DNA of 64,000 nucleotides from JAJFUE01 sp039683515. Lineage in GTDB: Bacteria; Sumerlaeota; Sumerlaeia; MVZB01. The stretch spans positions 1 through 64,000 of the forward strand of contig JBDKRG010000049.1 in NCBI GenBank assembly GCA_039683515.1, read 5' to 3'. The notes beneath the pieces are model-generated. The model worked only from the letters and a program-made list of their open reading frames with translations, did no database searches and was not told the origin of the DNA. The position numbers and the translations under genes are program-made. Shown here in pieces: positions 24,629 to 33,742 of this stretch. The number at the start of each line of letters is the position of its first letter. The stretch's first letter is position 1.

Positions 24629-27600
24629 ATGAAGCTGCTCTATGCGTGTCTGATGCTGCTGACTCTGGCCGGGACAGCTCGGGCCGAGACGCCGCGGCAA
24701 ATGCTCGAGCGCGCGGACAAGCTGCGCGCCGAGAAATCGTTCGCGATGGCGCGCAAGGTTTACGACGAGATCGCGGCGATGACGCCCGCGTCCGAGAAGG
24801 AGATTTTTGACGCGGCGCGCGTGTGGGGCGCCGACTGCCTGTGGCGCGAGCGGACGAGTCCAGAGCGAACCGAAGAGGCGAGCAAACGGCTCGAGGCGCT
24901 CGTCGCCGAGCTGCCCGACAATACGATCCACGCCGAGGCGGCCGAGTCGCTCGGCGACCTGCTCATGGAAAACCGGCCGTGGGAGAAGATCCAGCAGATC
25001 GTCGACGCATGGAGCGTTGCGCGCGACTTCTGGGGGAAGTCAACCGAGGCCGGCGCGGGCGCGCGGTACATCGCGCTGAATTTCAAGCTCGCCGAAATGC
25101 TGATCAACCGGATCACGCCGATCGAGCCGCGCCGGGGCGGAAGGATCCCGCCGCAGCCGCAGGAGCTCAGGACGCCCGCGTTCGAGACCGTGCGCGACGC
25201 GCTGCAAAACATCCTGCGCGTCACGAAAGAGCCGGCCGAGCGCGCGCACACGCTGCTGCTGATGGGGCAGGCCTGGCTGCGGCTTTCGAGTTTCACGGAG
25301 GACAAGGACGAGAAGGCGAAACAGCTCAAGGAGGCGGAGAATTACCTGCGCCAGGCGTGCGCCGTGAAGCCTGACAACGAGTGGACGGCGCAGGCGCTGT
25401 GGGATTTTGGCGACTGGCTCAATTCAAGCGGGCGGTACGTGGAGGCGGTCAAGACGTGGCAGGAGATCCTCGACCGGTTCCAGCCCGGCAAAGTTCATTT
25501 TTATGACGCCGCCAAGCGCATGATCGAGGAGATGAAGCGGCCGACGCTCGACGTGAGGGTGGCCGAGGCGTTCGCGCCCGGCTCGTATATTCACGTGAAT
25601 CTCGGTTACCGCAACCTGGCCGAGGCGAAGCTATATCTCAAGCGCGCCGACGCCGGCGATTACATTTCCAATTTCAAGGGTCGCGACGAGGAACAGGAAA
25701 TGGCCGGCAAGGTCGTGCAGCAGCGCGCGGTCGAGGGGCTCGTCGACGAGGGCAAATACATCCCGCACACGCAGGAGATCTATCTCGACCCGCTCGAGCC
25801 GGCCGTCTACCAGGTGATCCTCATCTCGCCCAAGCTGGGCAAGCCGGTCGTGTCGCAGCCGTTCATCGTGAGCGCGCTCGCGGTGGCCGCGAAGATCGAC
25901 GGCGCCAAGGGGGAATTGTTCGTGACCGACGCCGACAGCGGCGCGGCGGTTAAGGGCGCGGCGGTCGAATTTGTGCTGGGCGAGCGGACCGATGTCGTCG
26001 AGGTTGTACTGTGGCACCGCGTGCGCGGCAAGACGGACGCGAACGGGCGCGCCACGCTTGCCCTGCCGGAAATCAACCCGAAGCATTCGGTGTCGAGTTT
26101 CGCGTTCGCTCGGCGCGGCGGGGAAGTGGCGATCGCGCAAAGCGGTTATGTCTGGCGCGGCCGGCGGCACGCCCGGGAGGACGGCATCCGGCTCTATGCC
26201 TACACCGACCGGCCGGCCTACCGGCCCGGCGAGGAGATCAACTGGAAGGCGATCGTGCGGCGCGACTCGGGCGAGGATTTTTCGATCCCCGACGCGGCGT
26301 CGTATACCGCGATCATCCGCGACGAGCGCGGCGCGGTCGTGCACACGGGGGTTTACAAGCCGGGCGAGTTCGGCACGCTGAGCGGCAAGCTGACGCTCGA
26401 CCGGACGGCGGCGCTCGGGATCCTGCGCATCGAGCTGCTCGATGAAAAACAAAAAGGGTTCCGCGGGTCGGCGGCGCTCTGCCGGCTCGAGGAATACAAG
26501 CTGCCCGAATACAAGGTGGCCGTCGAGCCGGGGGCGGGGCCGTACCGGATGGGGTCGGCGGTGCCGTTCTCGATCAAGGCCGAATACTACTTCGGCGGGC
26601 CGGTCGCCGGCGCAAGCGCGGAGGTGGTCGTCTACCGCGCGCCGTTCTGGCGGAACTGGGGGCCGATCGTGCCGTACGAGTGGCTCTACGATGGCGAAGA
26701 ACGCGGTTGGGGAGTCGGAAGATGGCCGCGCTACGCGCCCGAAGAAGTCGTGATGCAGAAGAAGGTCACGCTCGACGCCGACGGCAAGGCCGACGTCGAG
26801 ATCGGGGCCTTGAGCGAGGAAGAGGTCAAGGCCGCGCGCGACAATGAATACTGGGGCTACACGTATCGCGTCGAGGCGCGCGTGACCGATCTTTCGCGGC
26901 GCGAGGTGAGCGCGTCGGGGACGGTCAAGGTCGGCCTGACGGCGTTCGCGGCGTATCTGAATCCGGAGCGATACCTGTACCTGCCCGGCGACAAGGTCAA
27001 AATCAATTTGAGAACGCTCGACCCGAACAACAAGCCGGTCGCGGCCGAGGGGACGGCGACGATTTACAAGCGCGAGTGGGTCCCTGGGAACGCCAAAAAA
27101 GATGCCGATCGGGAGATCGGCGATCCCAGGGGAAAATACAAGGACACGGAGTTGTTCAAGAAGCCGGCGGTGACGGGGGCCGACGGCGAGGCGGTCATCG
27201 ATTTCCAGCCCGATCGCGATGGGTTCTATTTGGTCAAATACACGGCGCTCGACGCGTTCGAGCAAAATATCGAAGGCGAGACGACGGTGTTCGTCGCGGG
27301 CAAGAACACGACCGCGCTCGGCTACCGCTCGGGGGGGGCGGAGATCATCATCGACCGCTCGACGTACGAGCAGGGGGAGACGATCCAGGCGCTCGTCGTG
27401 ACGAGGCGGCCGGGGGTCGCGGTCTGGTTTGGCGTCGAGGGGACGGGGATCCTCAGCCAGCAGGTCGTCAAGATGAAGGGGACGGCGCAGCTCGTGCCGA
27501 TCAAGGTCGAGGCGGCGTTCACGCCCAACGTGTATCTCACGAGCGTGGCGATGCACGACTACTCGGCGTTCCGCGACATCAAGATGGTGCGCGTGCCGCC

Positions 27601-30352
27601 GGTAAACGAGCTGCTCGACGTCAAAGTCATTTCGGACAAGGCCGAATACCGGCCGGGCGAGACGGCGAACGTGCGCGTCGAGGCGCGCGACCACAACGGC
27701 AAGCCGGTGCGCGCCGAACTGAGCCTGGGCGTCGCCGACGCGGCCGTGTGGGCGATCCAGAGCGACCTCGCGCAGGACATCCGCAAGTTCTTCTGGGGGC
27801 GGACGCGGCCGCTTCAGGTCCAGACGGCGTCGAGCCCGGAGCAGTACGGAACCGAATTCTGGAAACCCAAAAAGGACGATCCGGGCAAGTTCGAACGCGT
27901 CCTGCGCGAGGAGATCCCGGAGCAGGAGGGGTATCAGGAAAGATATCGAGAGAGAAGAGTGATGAGCCGCGGGGATGGGGCATTTTTCTTTGAAGCGCAA
28001 ACTCGGGGATCAACCAAGGGAGCGATGTCGCTTGCGGCGGCGCCGTCGGCGTGGGCTCCGACACAGGGTTTGGGCCAGGATAGGCTGCAACCGGCCGAGC
28101 CGCGGGTGAGGACCAACTTCGGCTCGACGGCATACTGGATGGCGAGCGTCGTGACGGATCAAGACGGCAACGCGAGCGCGTCGTTCACGATGCCCGACAG
28201 CCTCACGTCATGGCGGGCCGCGAGCGTGGCGATCACGAAGACGACGCAGGTCGGCCAGGCCACTCACGAGGTCAAGACCAACAAGCCGATTATGGTCCGG
28301 CCGCAGGCGCCGAGGTTCTTCGTGCAGGGCGACACGGTGACGCTCTCGGCGATCGTCACGAACAACACGAGCGCGACGCAAATGGTTCAGGTGAGGATCG
28401 ACACAAGAGGCCTGAACCTGGACGTCATTGGTGGTGGCGGTCGTAAAGCGTATATGAATCCTGCCTGGAGACAAGCTATCACGAGTCCGGTTGTGGTGCG
28501 ATTACCCCAAGTATTGATCGCGGTCCCGGCCAACAATCAGCGCCGCGTCGACTGGACCGTGACGGCGCTTACGACCGGCACGGCGACAATCAAAATGACC
28601 GCGCTGGCCGACGTCGATTCGGACGCGGCGGAGAAGACCTACCCGGTGCTCGAATACGGCATCGAGCAGTTTATCGCCAAGGCGACGTCGTTCCGCGACA
28701 AACCTGGGAACGTCACTCTCCCGAGTGGCTCCTCCAGAAAAGATGCCGATCGGGAGATCGGCGTTCCCGGGGAGACGAGCCGCACTCTCACTCTCAGTAT
28801 CCCAGCCGAGCGGCGCGAGGGGTCCGAGGCGCTCACGATCTGGATCGAGCCGACGCTGGCGCGGGCGATGGTGAACGCGCTGCCATACCTGGCCGGCTAC
28901 CCGTACGGCTGCACCGAACAGACGCTGTCGCGGTTCGTGCCGGCGGTGATCACGGCCAAGGTCCTTCAGCAGCTGCAAATCGAAAACAAGGACCTCGAAA
29001 AGAAGCTGCCCAAGATGATCAAGGCCGGCCTCGACCGGCTCTACGACTTCCAGCACGCGGACGGCGGCTGGGGGTGGTGGAAGGAAGGCAGCAGCGATCC
29101 GTACATGACGGCCTACGTCGTGCAGGGCCTGGCGCAGGCGCTCGAGGCCGACGTGAGCGTGAAGAAGGATGTTTTAAGGCGCGCGGCAAATTACCTGTCG
29201 CGGAACCTGGTCAAATACGAGGAGTCGGAAGATACCGCGGCGTGGATGCTGTATGCGCTGGCGACGGTCAAGGGGTTGGCCGGCGAAGACGCGCTGACGG
29301 CCGCGGCGCACGAAAAGCTCTGGCCGCGGCGCGAGAAGCTGAACCCCTACACGCGGGCGCTGTTTGCGCTGGCGTGCCAGATGAGCGGCCGCGGCGAACG
29401 GGCCAAGACGCTCGCGCGCAACATGATGAACGGCCTCAACGAGGACAAGCAGAACGGCACGGCGAGCTGGGGCGAGACCGGCTTCTGGTGGCGCTGGAGC
29501 GACGGCTCGATCGAGGCGACCGCGTTCAGCATGCGCGCGCTGCTGGCGATCGAGCCCGACAGCCCGGTCGTCGACGAGGCGATGACGTGGCTCGTGCGCA
29601 ACCGCCGCGGGAGCCGCTGGGAATCGACCAAGGACACCGCGATCGTCATTCGGGCGCTGGCCGATTACATCCAGGCCAGGGGCGAGGACAAGCCCGACTG
29701 GTCGGCCGACGTGGTCGTGAACGGAAAAGTCATCGATACGCTCAAGGCGACGCCGCAGACGGTCTTCTCGTTCGAAGGGAAGGTGACCGTGCCGGCGGGG
29801 ATTCTCAAGAGCGGCGACAATACGGTGACGATCGTGCGGAAGGGAACCGGCGCGCTGTATGCGTCGGCGTGGCTCACGTATTTCACGCGCGAGGAACGGA
29901 TCAAGTCGGCGGGCAACGAGGTCTTTGCCGAACGCAAATACTTCAGGACCGAGATGAAGCCGACGCCGTCGGGGGTCTACACGCAGGTCAGGACCGAGCT
30001 CAAGGAAGGGGACGTTTTGAAGTCGGGCGAGCGGGTCGAGGTCGAGTTGAGCCTCGAGGCCAAGAACAACTACGAATACGTGGTGATCGAGGATCTCAAG
30101 GCGGCCGGGACGGAAGCGGTTCAGCTCCAGAGCGGTGGGATGGGGACCGGGACGATCTGGGGGCACCAGGAGATGCGCGACGAGAAGACCGCGTTTTTCA
30201 TCGACTCGATGCCGCAGGGGAAGCACACGATCAAGTATGAACTGAGGGCCGAGGTGCCGGGGGTGTTCCACGCGATGCCGTGCCTGGTGCATGCGATGTA
30301 TGTGCCGGAGATCCGGGCCAACAGCACCAATGCGGTGATCAAGATCGAGTGA
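24629..30352 (+). CDS. Bacterial alpha-2-macroglobulin with thioester
   Basis: A 1907-residue secreted protein with a type I signal peptide (MKLLYACLMLLTLAGTARA, cleaved before Glu20). N-terminal helical, TPR-like repeats (~20-300) lead into many MG beta-sandwich domains (~330-1250). The thioester domain has the motif YGCTEQTLSR, Cys1428-Gln1431. It traps attacking proteases by covalent capture and works next to PBP1C, encoded just upstream. The bacterial relative in E. coli is a lipoprotein; this one lacks a lipobox. Two short palindromic elements are inserted in frame, encoding KDADREIGDPR (824-834) and KDADREIGVPG (1371-1381). Confidence 0.95.
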   Translation: MKLLYACLMLLTLAGTARAETPRQMLERADKLRAEKSFAMARKVYDEIAAMTPASEKEIFDAARVWGADCLWRERTSPERTEEASKRLEALVAELPDNTIHAEAAESLGDLLMENRPWEKIQQIVDAWSVARDFWGKSTEAGAGARYIALNFKLAEMLINRITPIEPRRGGRIPPQPQELRTPAFETVRDALQNILRVTKEPAERAHTLLLMGQAWLRLSSFTEDKDEKAKQLKEAENYLRQACAVKPDNEWTAQALWDFGDWLNSSGRYVEAVKTWQEILDRFQPGKVHFYDAAKRMIEEMKRPTLDVRVAEAFAPGSYIHVNLGYRNLAEAKLYLKRADAGDYISNFKGRDEEQEMAGKVVQQRAVEGLVDEGKYIPHTQEIYLDPLEPAVYQVILISPKLGKPVVSQPFIVSALAVAAKIDGAKGELFVTDADSGAAVKGAAVEFVLGERTDVVEVVLWHRVRGKTDANGRATLALPEINPKHSVSSFAFARRGGEVAIAQSGYVWRGRRHAREDGIRLYAYTDRPAYRPGEEINWKAIVRRDSGEDFSIPDAASYTAIIRDERGAVVHTGVYKPGEFGTLSGKLTLDRTAALGILRIELLDEKQKGFRGSAALCRLEEYKLPEYKVAVEPGAGPYRMGSAVPFSIKAEYYFGGPVAGASAEVVVYRAPFWRNWGPIVPYEWLYDGEERGWGVGRWPRYAPEEVVMQKKVTLDADGKADVEIGALSEEEVKAARDNEYWGYTYRVEARVTDLSRREVSASGTVKVGLTAFAAYLNPERYLYLPGDKVKINLRTLDPNNKPVAAEGTATIYKREWVPGNAKKDADREIGDPRGKYKDTELFKKPAVTGADGEAVIDFQPDRDGFYLVKYTALDAFEQNIEGETTVFVAGKNTTALGYRSGGAEIIIDRSTYEQGETIQALVVTRRPGVAVWFGVEGTGILSQQVVKMKGTAQLVPIKVEAAFTPNVYLTSVAMHDYSAFRDIKMVRVPPVNELLDVKVISDKAEYRPGETANVRVEARDHNGKPVRAELSLGVADAAVWAIQSDLAQDIRKFFWGRTRPLQVQTASSPEQYGTEFWKPKKDDPGKFERVLREEIPEQEGYQERYRERRVMSRGDGAFFFEAQTRGSTKGAMSLAAAPSAWAPTQGLGQDRLQPAEPRVRTNFGSTAYWMASVVTDQDGNASASFTMPDSLTSWRAASVAITKTTQVGQATHEVKTNKPIMVRPQAPRFFVQGDTVTLSAIVTNNTSATQMVQVRIDTRGLNLDVIGGGGRKAYMNPAWRQAITSPVVVRLPQVLIAVPANNQRRVDWTVTALTTGTATIKMTALADVDSDAAEKTYPVLEYGIEQFIAKATSFRDKPGNVTLPSGSSRKDADREIGVPGETSRTLTLSIPAERREGSEALTIWIEPTLARAMVNALPYLAGYPYGCTEQTLSRFVPAVITAKVLQQLQIENKDLEKKLPKMIKAGLDRLYDFQHADGGWGWWKEGSSDPYMTAYVVQGLAQALEADVSVKKDVLRRAANYLSRNLVKYEESEDTAAWMLYALATVKGLAGEDALTAAAHEKLWPRREKLNPYTRALFALACQMSGRGERAKTLARNMMNGLNEDKQNGTASWGETGFWWRWSDGSIEATAFSMRALLAIEPDSPVVDEAMTWLVRNRRGSRWESTKDTAIVIRALADYIQARGEDKPDWSADVVVNGKVIDTLKATPQTVFSFEGKVTVPAGILKSGDNTVTIVRKGTGALYASAWLTYFTREERIKSAGNEVFAERKYFRTEMKPTPSGVYTQVRTELKEGDVLKSGERVEVELSLEAKNNYEYVVIEDLKAAGTEAVQLQSGGMGTGTIWGHQEMRDEKTAFFIDSMPQGKHTIKYELRAEVPGVFHAMPCLVHAMYVPEIRANSTNAVIKIE
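27083..27130 (+). repeat. In-frame palindromic element, copy 1
   Basis: Outer arms CCTGGGAACGCC (27083-27094) and GGCGATCCCAGG (27119-27130) pair with one mismatch. Inside sits the hairpin GCCGATC-GGGA-GATCGGC. It encodes PGNAKKDADREIGDPRG within the macroglobulin without breaking the frame. Confidence 0.85.
28703..28771 (+). repeat. In-frame palindromic element, copy 2 (long form)
   Basis: CCTGGGAACG at the left pairs with CGTTCCCGGG at the right. Between them are a second hairpin, CACTC-TCCC-GAGTG, and the common core GCCGATCGGGAGATCGGC. It encodes PGNVTLPSGSSRKDADREIG and VPG in the macroglobulin, about 45 residues before the thioester Cys1428. Confidence 0.85.
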
Positions 30353-30360
30353 AAAGGTCT

Positions 30361-30950
30361 GCATGGGGTGCAAGTGAGTGAATAAGTCCGGGTGTCCCCA
30401 TCTTAATTAACTCTTGGTTGTGAGCAGTTGTGGATGAAAGGGGCTGGCACACAGCTGGCTATGAAGCACGAAACCCAATTAAAATTAGTGGGTTGACCCG
30501 GTTTGGAAGTTATTCACAGGCTTGTGATTGATTGTGGATAAGTCCCTTTGAAGCGGTGGATAAATCTTTTTTAAAGGCCTTGATTTTGAGTCTGAAATGT
30601 TGATTTTTTAAGATTTGTAAAAAGGAACGGTTATATCGTCAAGGAGAGGGGCTTTTGAGGCCCGAACTGTGAATAAGTTTGCAGCGAGGGGATCCTGAGA
30701 ATTTCTCCCATTCCACCGTAAAAATGCGTCAGCCGGGGATGTTTTGATCGAATGATTTTATCCACAGCCATCCACATTTTCCCCAGCCGGGGATGGGGGT
30801 TTTCTGGATGTTTAGATCAGATTTATCCCGACCTGTGGATCGATCGGGGATCCTTGAACTTTTTAATCATAGGGACAAGAGGTTGAAATTATTTGCGTTA
30901 AGTATGAAATCCACAGTATTCACACCATGATGATGATGATGAATTCAAAA
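30361..30950. other. Candidate replication origin (oriC) with DnaA-box cluster
   Basis: A gene-free stretch (30353-31261) that is visibly richer in A+T than the rest. Perfect DnaA boxes (TTATNCACA) occur at 30510-30518 (+), 30533-30541 (-), 30668-30676 (-) and 30758-30766 (+). One-mismatch boxes are at 30377-30385, 30429-30437, 30555-30563 and 30916-30924. Weaker ones are at 30768-30776, 30834-30842 and 30907-30915. T/A-rich segments at 30565-30625 could be the unwinding element. AGCCGGGGAT occurs twice (30731, 30785). No dnaA or dnaN gene flanks it. parA/parB and a parS-like site lie 17 kb away, and every gene from here to 48.9 kb runs rightward. Confidence 0.7.
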
Positions 30951-31075
30951 TACCCTTTCTTTTAATCATCATCTTCATCGCGCCCCTCGCTTCGCTCGGG
31001 GGGTGTTTGATTCAATTTCATCGTCGTCCAATACCAACAGACTCTTTCAAAAATCTCGATCAGGCCTGTAGAGGA

Positions 31076-31136
31076 AAACCGTTAAAACGGTTTCCGAGAG
31101 AAGGTTGCTAAAAACCCCGCGATGAATCGCGGGGTT
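31076..31136. repeat. Composite double-hairpin repeat, copy 2
   Basis: AAACCGTT-AA-AACGGTTT (31076-31093) is followed by AACCCCGCGAT-GA-ATCGCGGGGTT (31113-31136). The order and spacing match 13529-13591 almost exactly. It bounds the right side of the DnaA-box region. Confidence 0.8.
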
Positions 31137-31261
31137 AGAAGGATGGGTCATTCAAAAGAGGGAGCACAGGGACGGCGTTTGGCCTGGGGATCTCATCTTT
31201 TTTCAAGAGGCTCCCGATACATAAAGCAATCGGCCCCGGAAAAGGGGCTTTGGGATCAAGC

Positions 31262-32203
31262 ATGCGGATTGCGGCATACACCACCATCCTGCTTCTCGCC
31301 GGCTCGAGCGCCATGGCGGAACCGGCCCCGTTGCGGACGCTCGACAGCGCCCAATCGACGTCATGGTCGCTGACTTGTAAGCGCGAAGCACAGGAAACAA
31401 CCGGAAGCACCGGGCGAGCGGCGGTCCTCAAGGTCACGGCGGCGGCCACGGCCAGCGGCGCGATCATCCACTGGAAGGCTCCGGCCGGCGACTGGATGAC
31501 GCTCGCGCTCCGGCCCGTCGGCGACAACACGTGGGCAAGCCGGATCGAGTTGGGGACGGAGGATGGGACGCATCAGCTCCAGTGCATGATCCTGGGCGCG
31601 GAAACCGGCGACGGCGACAGCCACATCCTGGCCCGCGCGTACCAACTGGCCCTTCCCTCGTTCAAGATGGACGAAACCGGCGGCGACGAGGTGTGGAGCC
31701 ATGGGCGTTCGCCCAAGACCGAGCTTTTGAAACCGACGCCGCTGGCGGCGATGGCGATCCGGAATCCGACCGCGCCTGCCAAGGCGAAGGCCGGGTTTTC
31801 GCCGATCCTGGCGGCCATGATCGTGTTCGGGCTCAACCTGGTCTTCGCGTTTGCGGCCGGGCTCGCACTGACGTGGCACCGCCGGCGGAAGGCCCACCGC
31901 GAGACCCCGTTCATGCACGAGGTTCACGGGCGGCTCGCCGAAGCCGGGATGATCGCCGCGGAAACCTGCGCGCCAGTCCCGCTGGAGACGGCGCCGGAGG
32001 TCGAGAAGCAGGAAGAGGCCGAGGCGAAGCAGGACGTGGTCGAGGACCTCGCGGTCGGCGCCGTGATGGAATCGATGGATCAGGCCATCAGCGAGGCGAA
32101 AGAGGAAAAGCCCGTCGAGGCTCCCGATGAAGGGGTCGAAATCCGGACGGCCCAGGCCGACGATCTCGACCCCAAGCTCGACATGAACGATTTGAGTTTC
32201 TAG
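31262..32203 (+). CDS. Hypothetical membrane-anchored protein with acidic cytoplasmic tail
   Basis: 313 residues, family not recognised. A signal peptide (MRIAAYTTILLLAGSSAMA, cleaved near residue 19) leads to an extracytoplasmic domain of ~155 residues. One membrane helix (ILAAMIVFGLNLVFAFAAGL, ~180-200) and a basic stop-transfer (WHRRRKAH) follow. The cytoplasmic tail is strongly acidic (~225-313). Type I topology with a short acidic tail hints at a sensor or anchor, but nothing proves it. A small hairpin (31233-31248) overlaps the ribosome site AAGGGG. It is the first gene to the right of the DnaA-box region and precedes another small membrane protein by 24 nt. Confidence 0.65.
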   Translation: MRIAAYTTILLLAGSSAMAEPAPLRTLDSAQSTSWSLTCKREAQETTGSTGRAAVLKVTAAATASGAIIHWKAPAGDWMTLALRPVGDNTWASRIELGTEDGTHQLQCMILGAETGDGDSHILARAYQLALPSFKMDETGGDEVWSHGRSPKTELLKPTPLAAMAIRNPTAPAKAKAGFSPILAAMIVFGLNLVFAFAAGLALTWHRRRKAHRETPFMHEVHGRLAEAGMIAAETCAPVPLETAPEVEKQEEAEAKQDVVEDLAVGAVMESMDQAISEAKEEKPVEAPDEGVEIRTAQADDLDPKLDMNDLSF

Positions 32204-32227
32204 ATGCCCAGTCCAAGGTGAGGTTTC

Positions 32228-32719
32228 ATGGGTCCGCTGGTTTTTGCCCTGGTTTTTGTCATCGTGGAAGGTCTGGCCCTGTTTTTTCTGGGGTGTTTCG
32301 GCTATGCGCGGCTGAGGACGCGCCTGGAGGAGGTGGAGCCCCACGCCCCGAGCAACGCGGCGATGGGGGAAGCCGTCACCCAGTTGATCGACGCCCACCA
32401 TTGGCTCCTGGACCAGCGCGCCAGGACGGGCGCCGACCCGGAAGGCCAGGCCCGGACCTATAAGGCGATCACCGCGTTGCGCGAGTTCGCCGGCCGCCTG
32501 GCCGCGGGCGAGCGGATCTCGCCGGCCCACTGCCGGCAGATGGTGCAGCTGTGCTGCGAGATGGCCCGCTCGAGCCGGGAAGAGGCCCCCGAACCGCCGG
32601 CGGGCGCCGAAGCCGAACCGGTTGCCGAAACGAGCCCCGAGCCGCCGGCCGAAACCGCCGAGGTTGCGGGCGAGGTTCCGGCCGAGGCGGCGCCGGCCCA
32701 GGCCCCACCGCAAAATTAA
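32228..32719 (+). CDS. Hypothetical small membrane protein
   Basis: 163 residues, not recognised. One N-terminal membrane helix (LVFALVFVIVEGLALFFLGC, ~4-23) is followed by a helical soluble part (~45-115) with two Cys in LCCEMARSS. The Pro/Glu/Ala-rich tail (~120-163) is unlikely to be folded. It starts 24 nt after the previous gene and is probably in the same transcript. Its position before the polysaccharide exporter suggests an envelope role, an inference from neighbourhood only. Confidence 0.6.
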   Translation: MGPLVFALVFVIVEGLALFFLGCFGYARLRTRLEEVEPHAPSNAAMGEAVTQLIDAHHWLLDQRARTGADPEGQARTYKAITALREFAGRLAAGERISPAHCRQMVQLCCEMARSSREEAPEPPAGAEAEPVAETSPEPPAETAEVAGEVPAEAAPAQAPPQN

Positions 32720-32839
32720 CAGCCTTATCCCCCGTCCAATCGGTTGCGCATCGCGTGCGGAAATTTGTATACTGGCACCGCATGCATGTGGCGGGCCCGC
32801 GTGTTCGCGGGCGGAGCCGGGAGCTTTGCGCGAGGATCC

Positions 32840-33721
32840 ATGAAGCAGGATTTCGTCACCACCAACATCGAACCGCCGCACGGGTTCATGAACCTGAACA
32901 TCGCCGAGTTGTGGCACAACCGCGAACTTCTGTATTTCCTCTGCTGGCGCGACATCAAGGTCAAGTACAAGCAGACGGCGCTGGGGTTCATGTGGGCCAT
33001 CATCGTGCCGCTGGTCAACATGGTGATTTTCGGGACGATTTTCGGGCGCGTCGGCGGCCTGCCGACCAACGGCCTGAACCCGTATCTTTCGTATCTCGCC
33101 GTTCTGGTGCCGTGGAACTACTTCGCGACGTCGCTCGTCATGACCAGCCTGAGCATGGTCAAGGACGCGCCGATGCTGACGAAGATTTATTTCCCCCGCC
33201 TGTATTCGCCGCTCAACCCGTCCTTCTCCAACCTGGTCGACCTGGCGATCGGTTTTTCGATCCTGCTGGTCGTGACGGCGATCAACGGGATCGTCCCGGC
33301 GGCGACGTCGCTGCTGCTGCCGCTGTTCGTGATCTGGATGATGCTCGTCGGCGTCGGCATCGGGTCGTTCCTCTCGGCGCTCAACGTGCGCTACCGCGAC
33401 GTCAGCCACATGGTGCCGTTCCTCGTGCAGATCTGGATGTACATGACGGTGCTGACCAGCTTCAGCGGGCTTCCGGAGCGCTGGGGGGCGTGGCGGTTTT
33501 TGTACGGGATCAACCCGATGGTCGGCGCGGTCGAGGGGTTCCGCTGGGCGCTGCTGAACCACCACATGGTCAAGGAGGTGGGCGGCCAGGTCGTGCCGGT
33601 CCTGCCGGCGCATGACCTGATGATGCTGATGGCGGCCGGCCTGCCGGCGATGATCGGGATGCTGGCGCTGGGGCTTTATTACTTCAAACGCACGGAAAGG
33701 ATTTTTGCCGACGTGGTGTAA
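32840..33721 (+). CDS. ABC-2 type polysaccharide export permease
   Basis: A 293-residue polytopic protein of the ABC-2 (Wzm/KpsM-like) family. It opens with an amphipathic segment and the typical NRELLYFLCWRDIKVKYKQT, then six membrane helices, and contains NVRYRDVSHMVPFLVQIWMY, a family hallmark. It exports lipid-linked polysaccharide with the ATPase encoded 21 nt downstream. The start at 32840 has GAGGA upstream; a 32-codon longer frame was rejected. It defines the start of the glycan export cluster. Confidence 0.93.
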   Translation: MKQDFVTTNIEPPHGFMNLNIAELWHNRELLYFLCWRDIKVKYKQTALGFMWAIIVPLVNMVIFGTIFGRVGGLPTNGLNPYLSYLAVLVPWNYFATSLVMTSLSMVKDAPMLTKIYFPRLYSPLNPSFSNLVDLAIGFSILLVVTAINGIVPAATSLLLPLFVIWMMLVGVGIGSFLSALNVRYRDVSHMVPFLVQIWMYMTVLTSFSGLPERWGAWRFLYGINPMVGAVEGFRWALLNHHMVKEVGGQVVPVLPAHDLMMLMAAGLPAMIGMLALGLYYFKRTERIFADVV

Positions 33722-33742
33722 GGGCCGCGGCGGACGAGCAGC

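Noticed and set aside
25588..25605. ATTCACGTGAAT inside the macroglobulin gene as a second parS.
   Set aside because: Only the central ten bases match; the flanks differ and it encodes normal protein sequence (YIHVNL).
30353..31261. A protein gene in the DnaA-box region.
   Set aside because: Stops are frequent in all frames, composition is AT-rich, and there is no ribosome site with a long frame.
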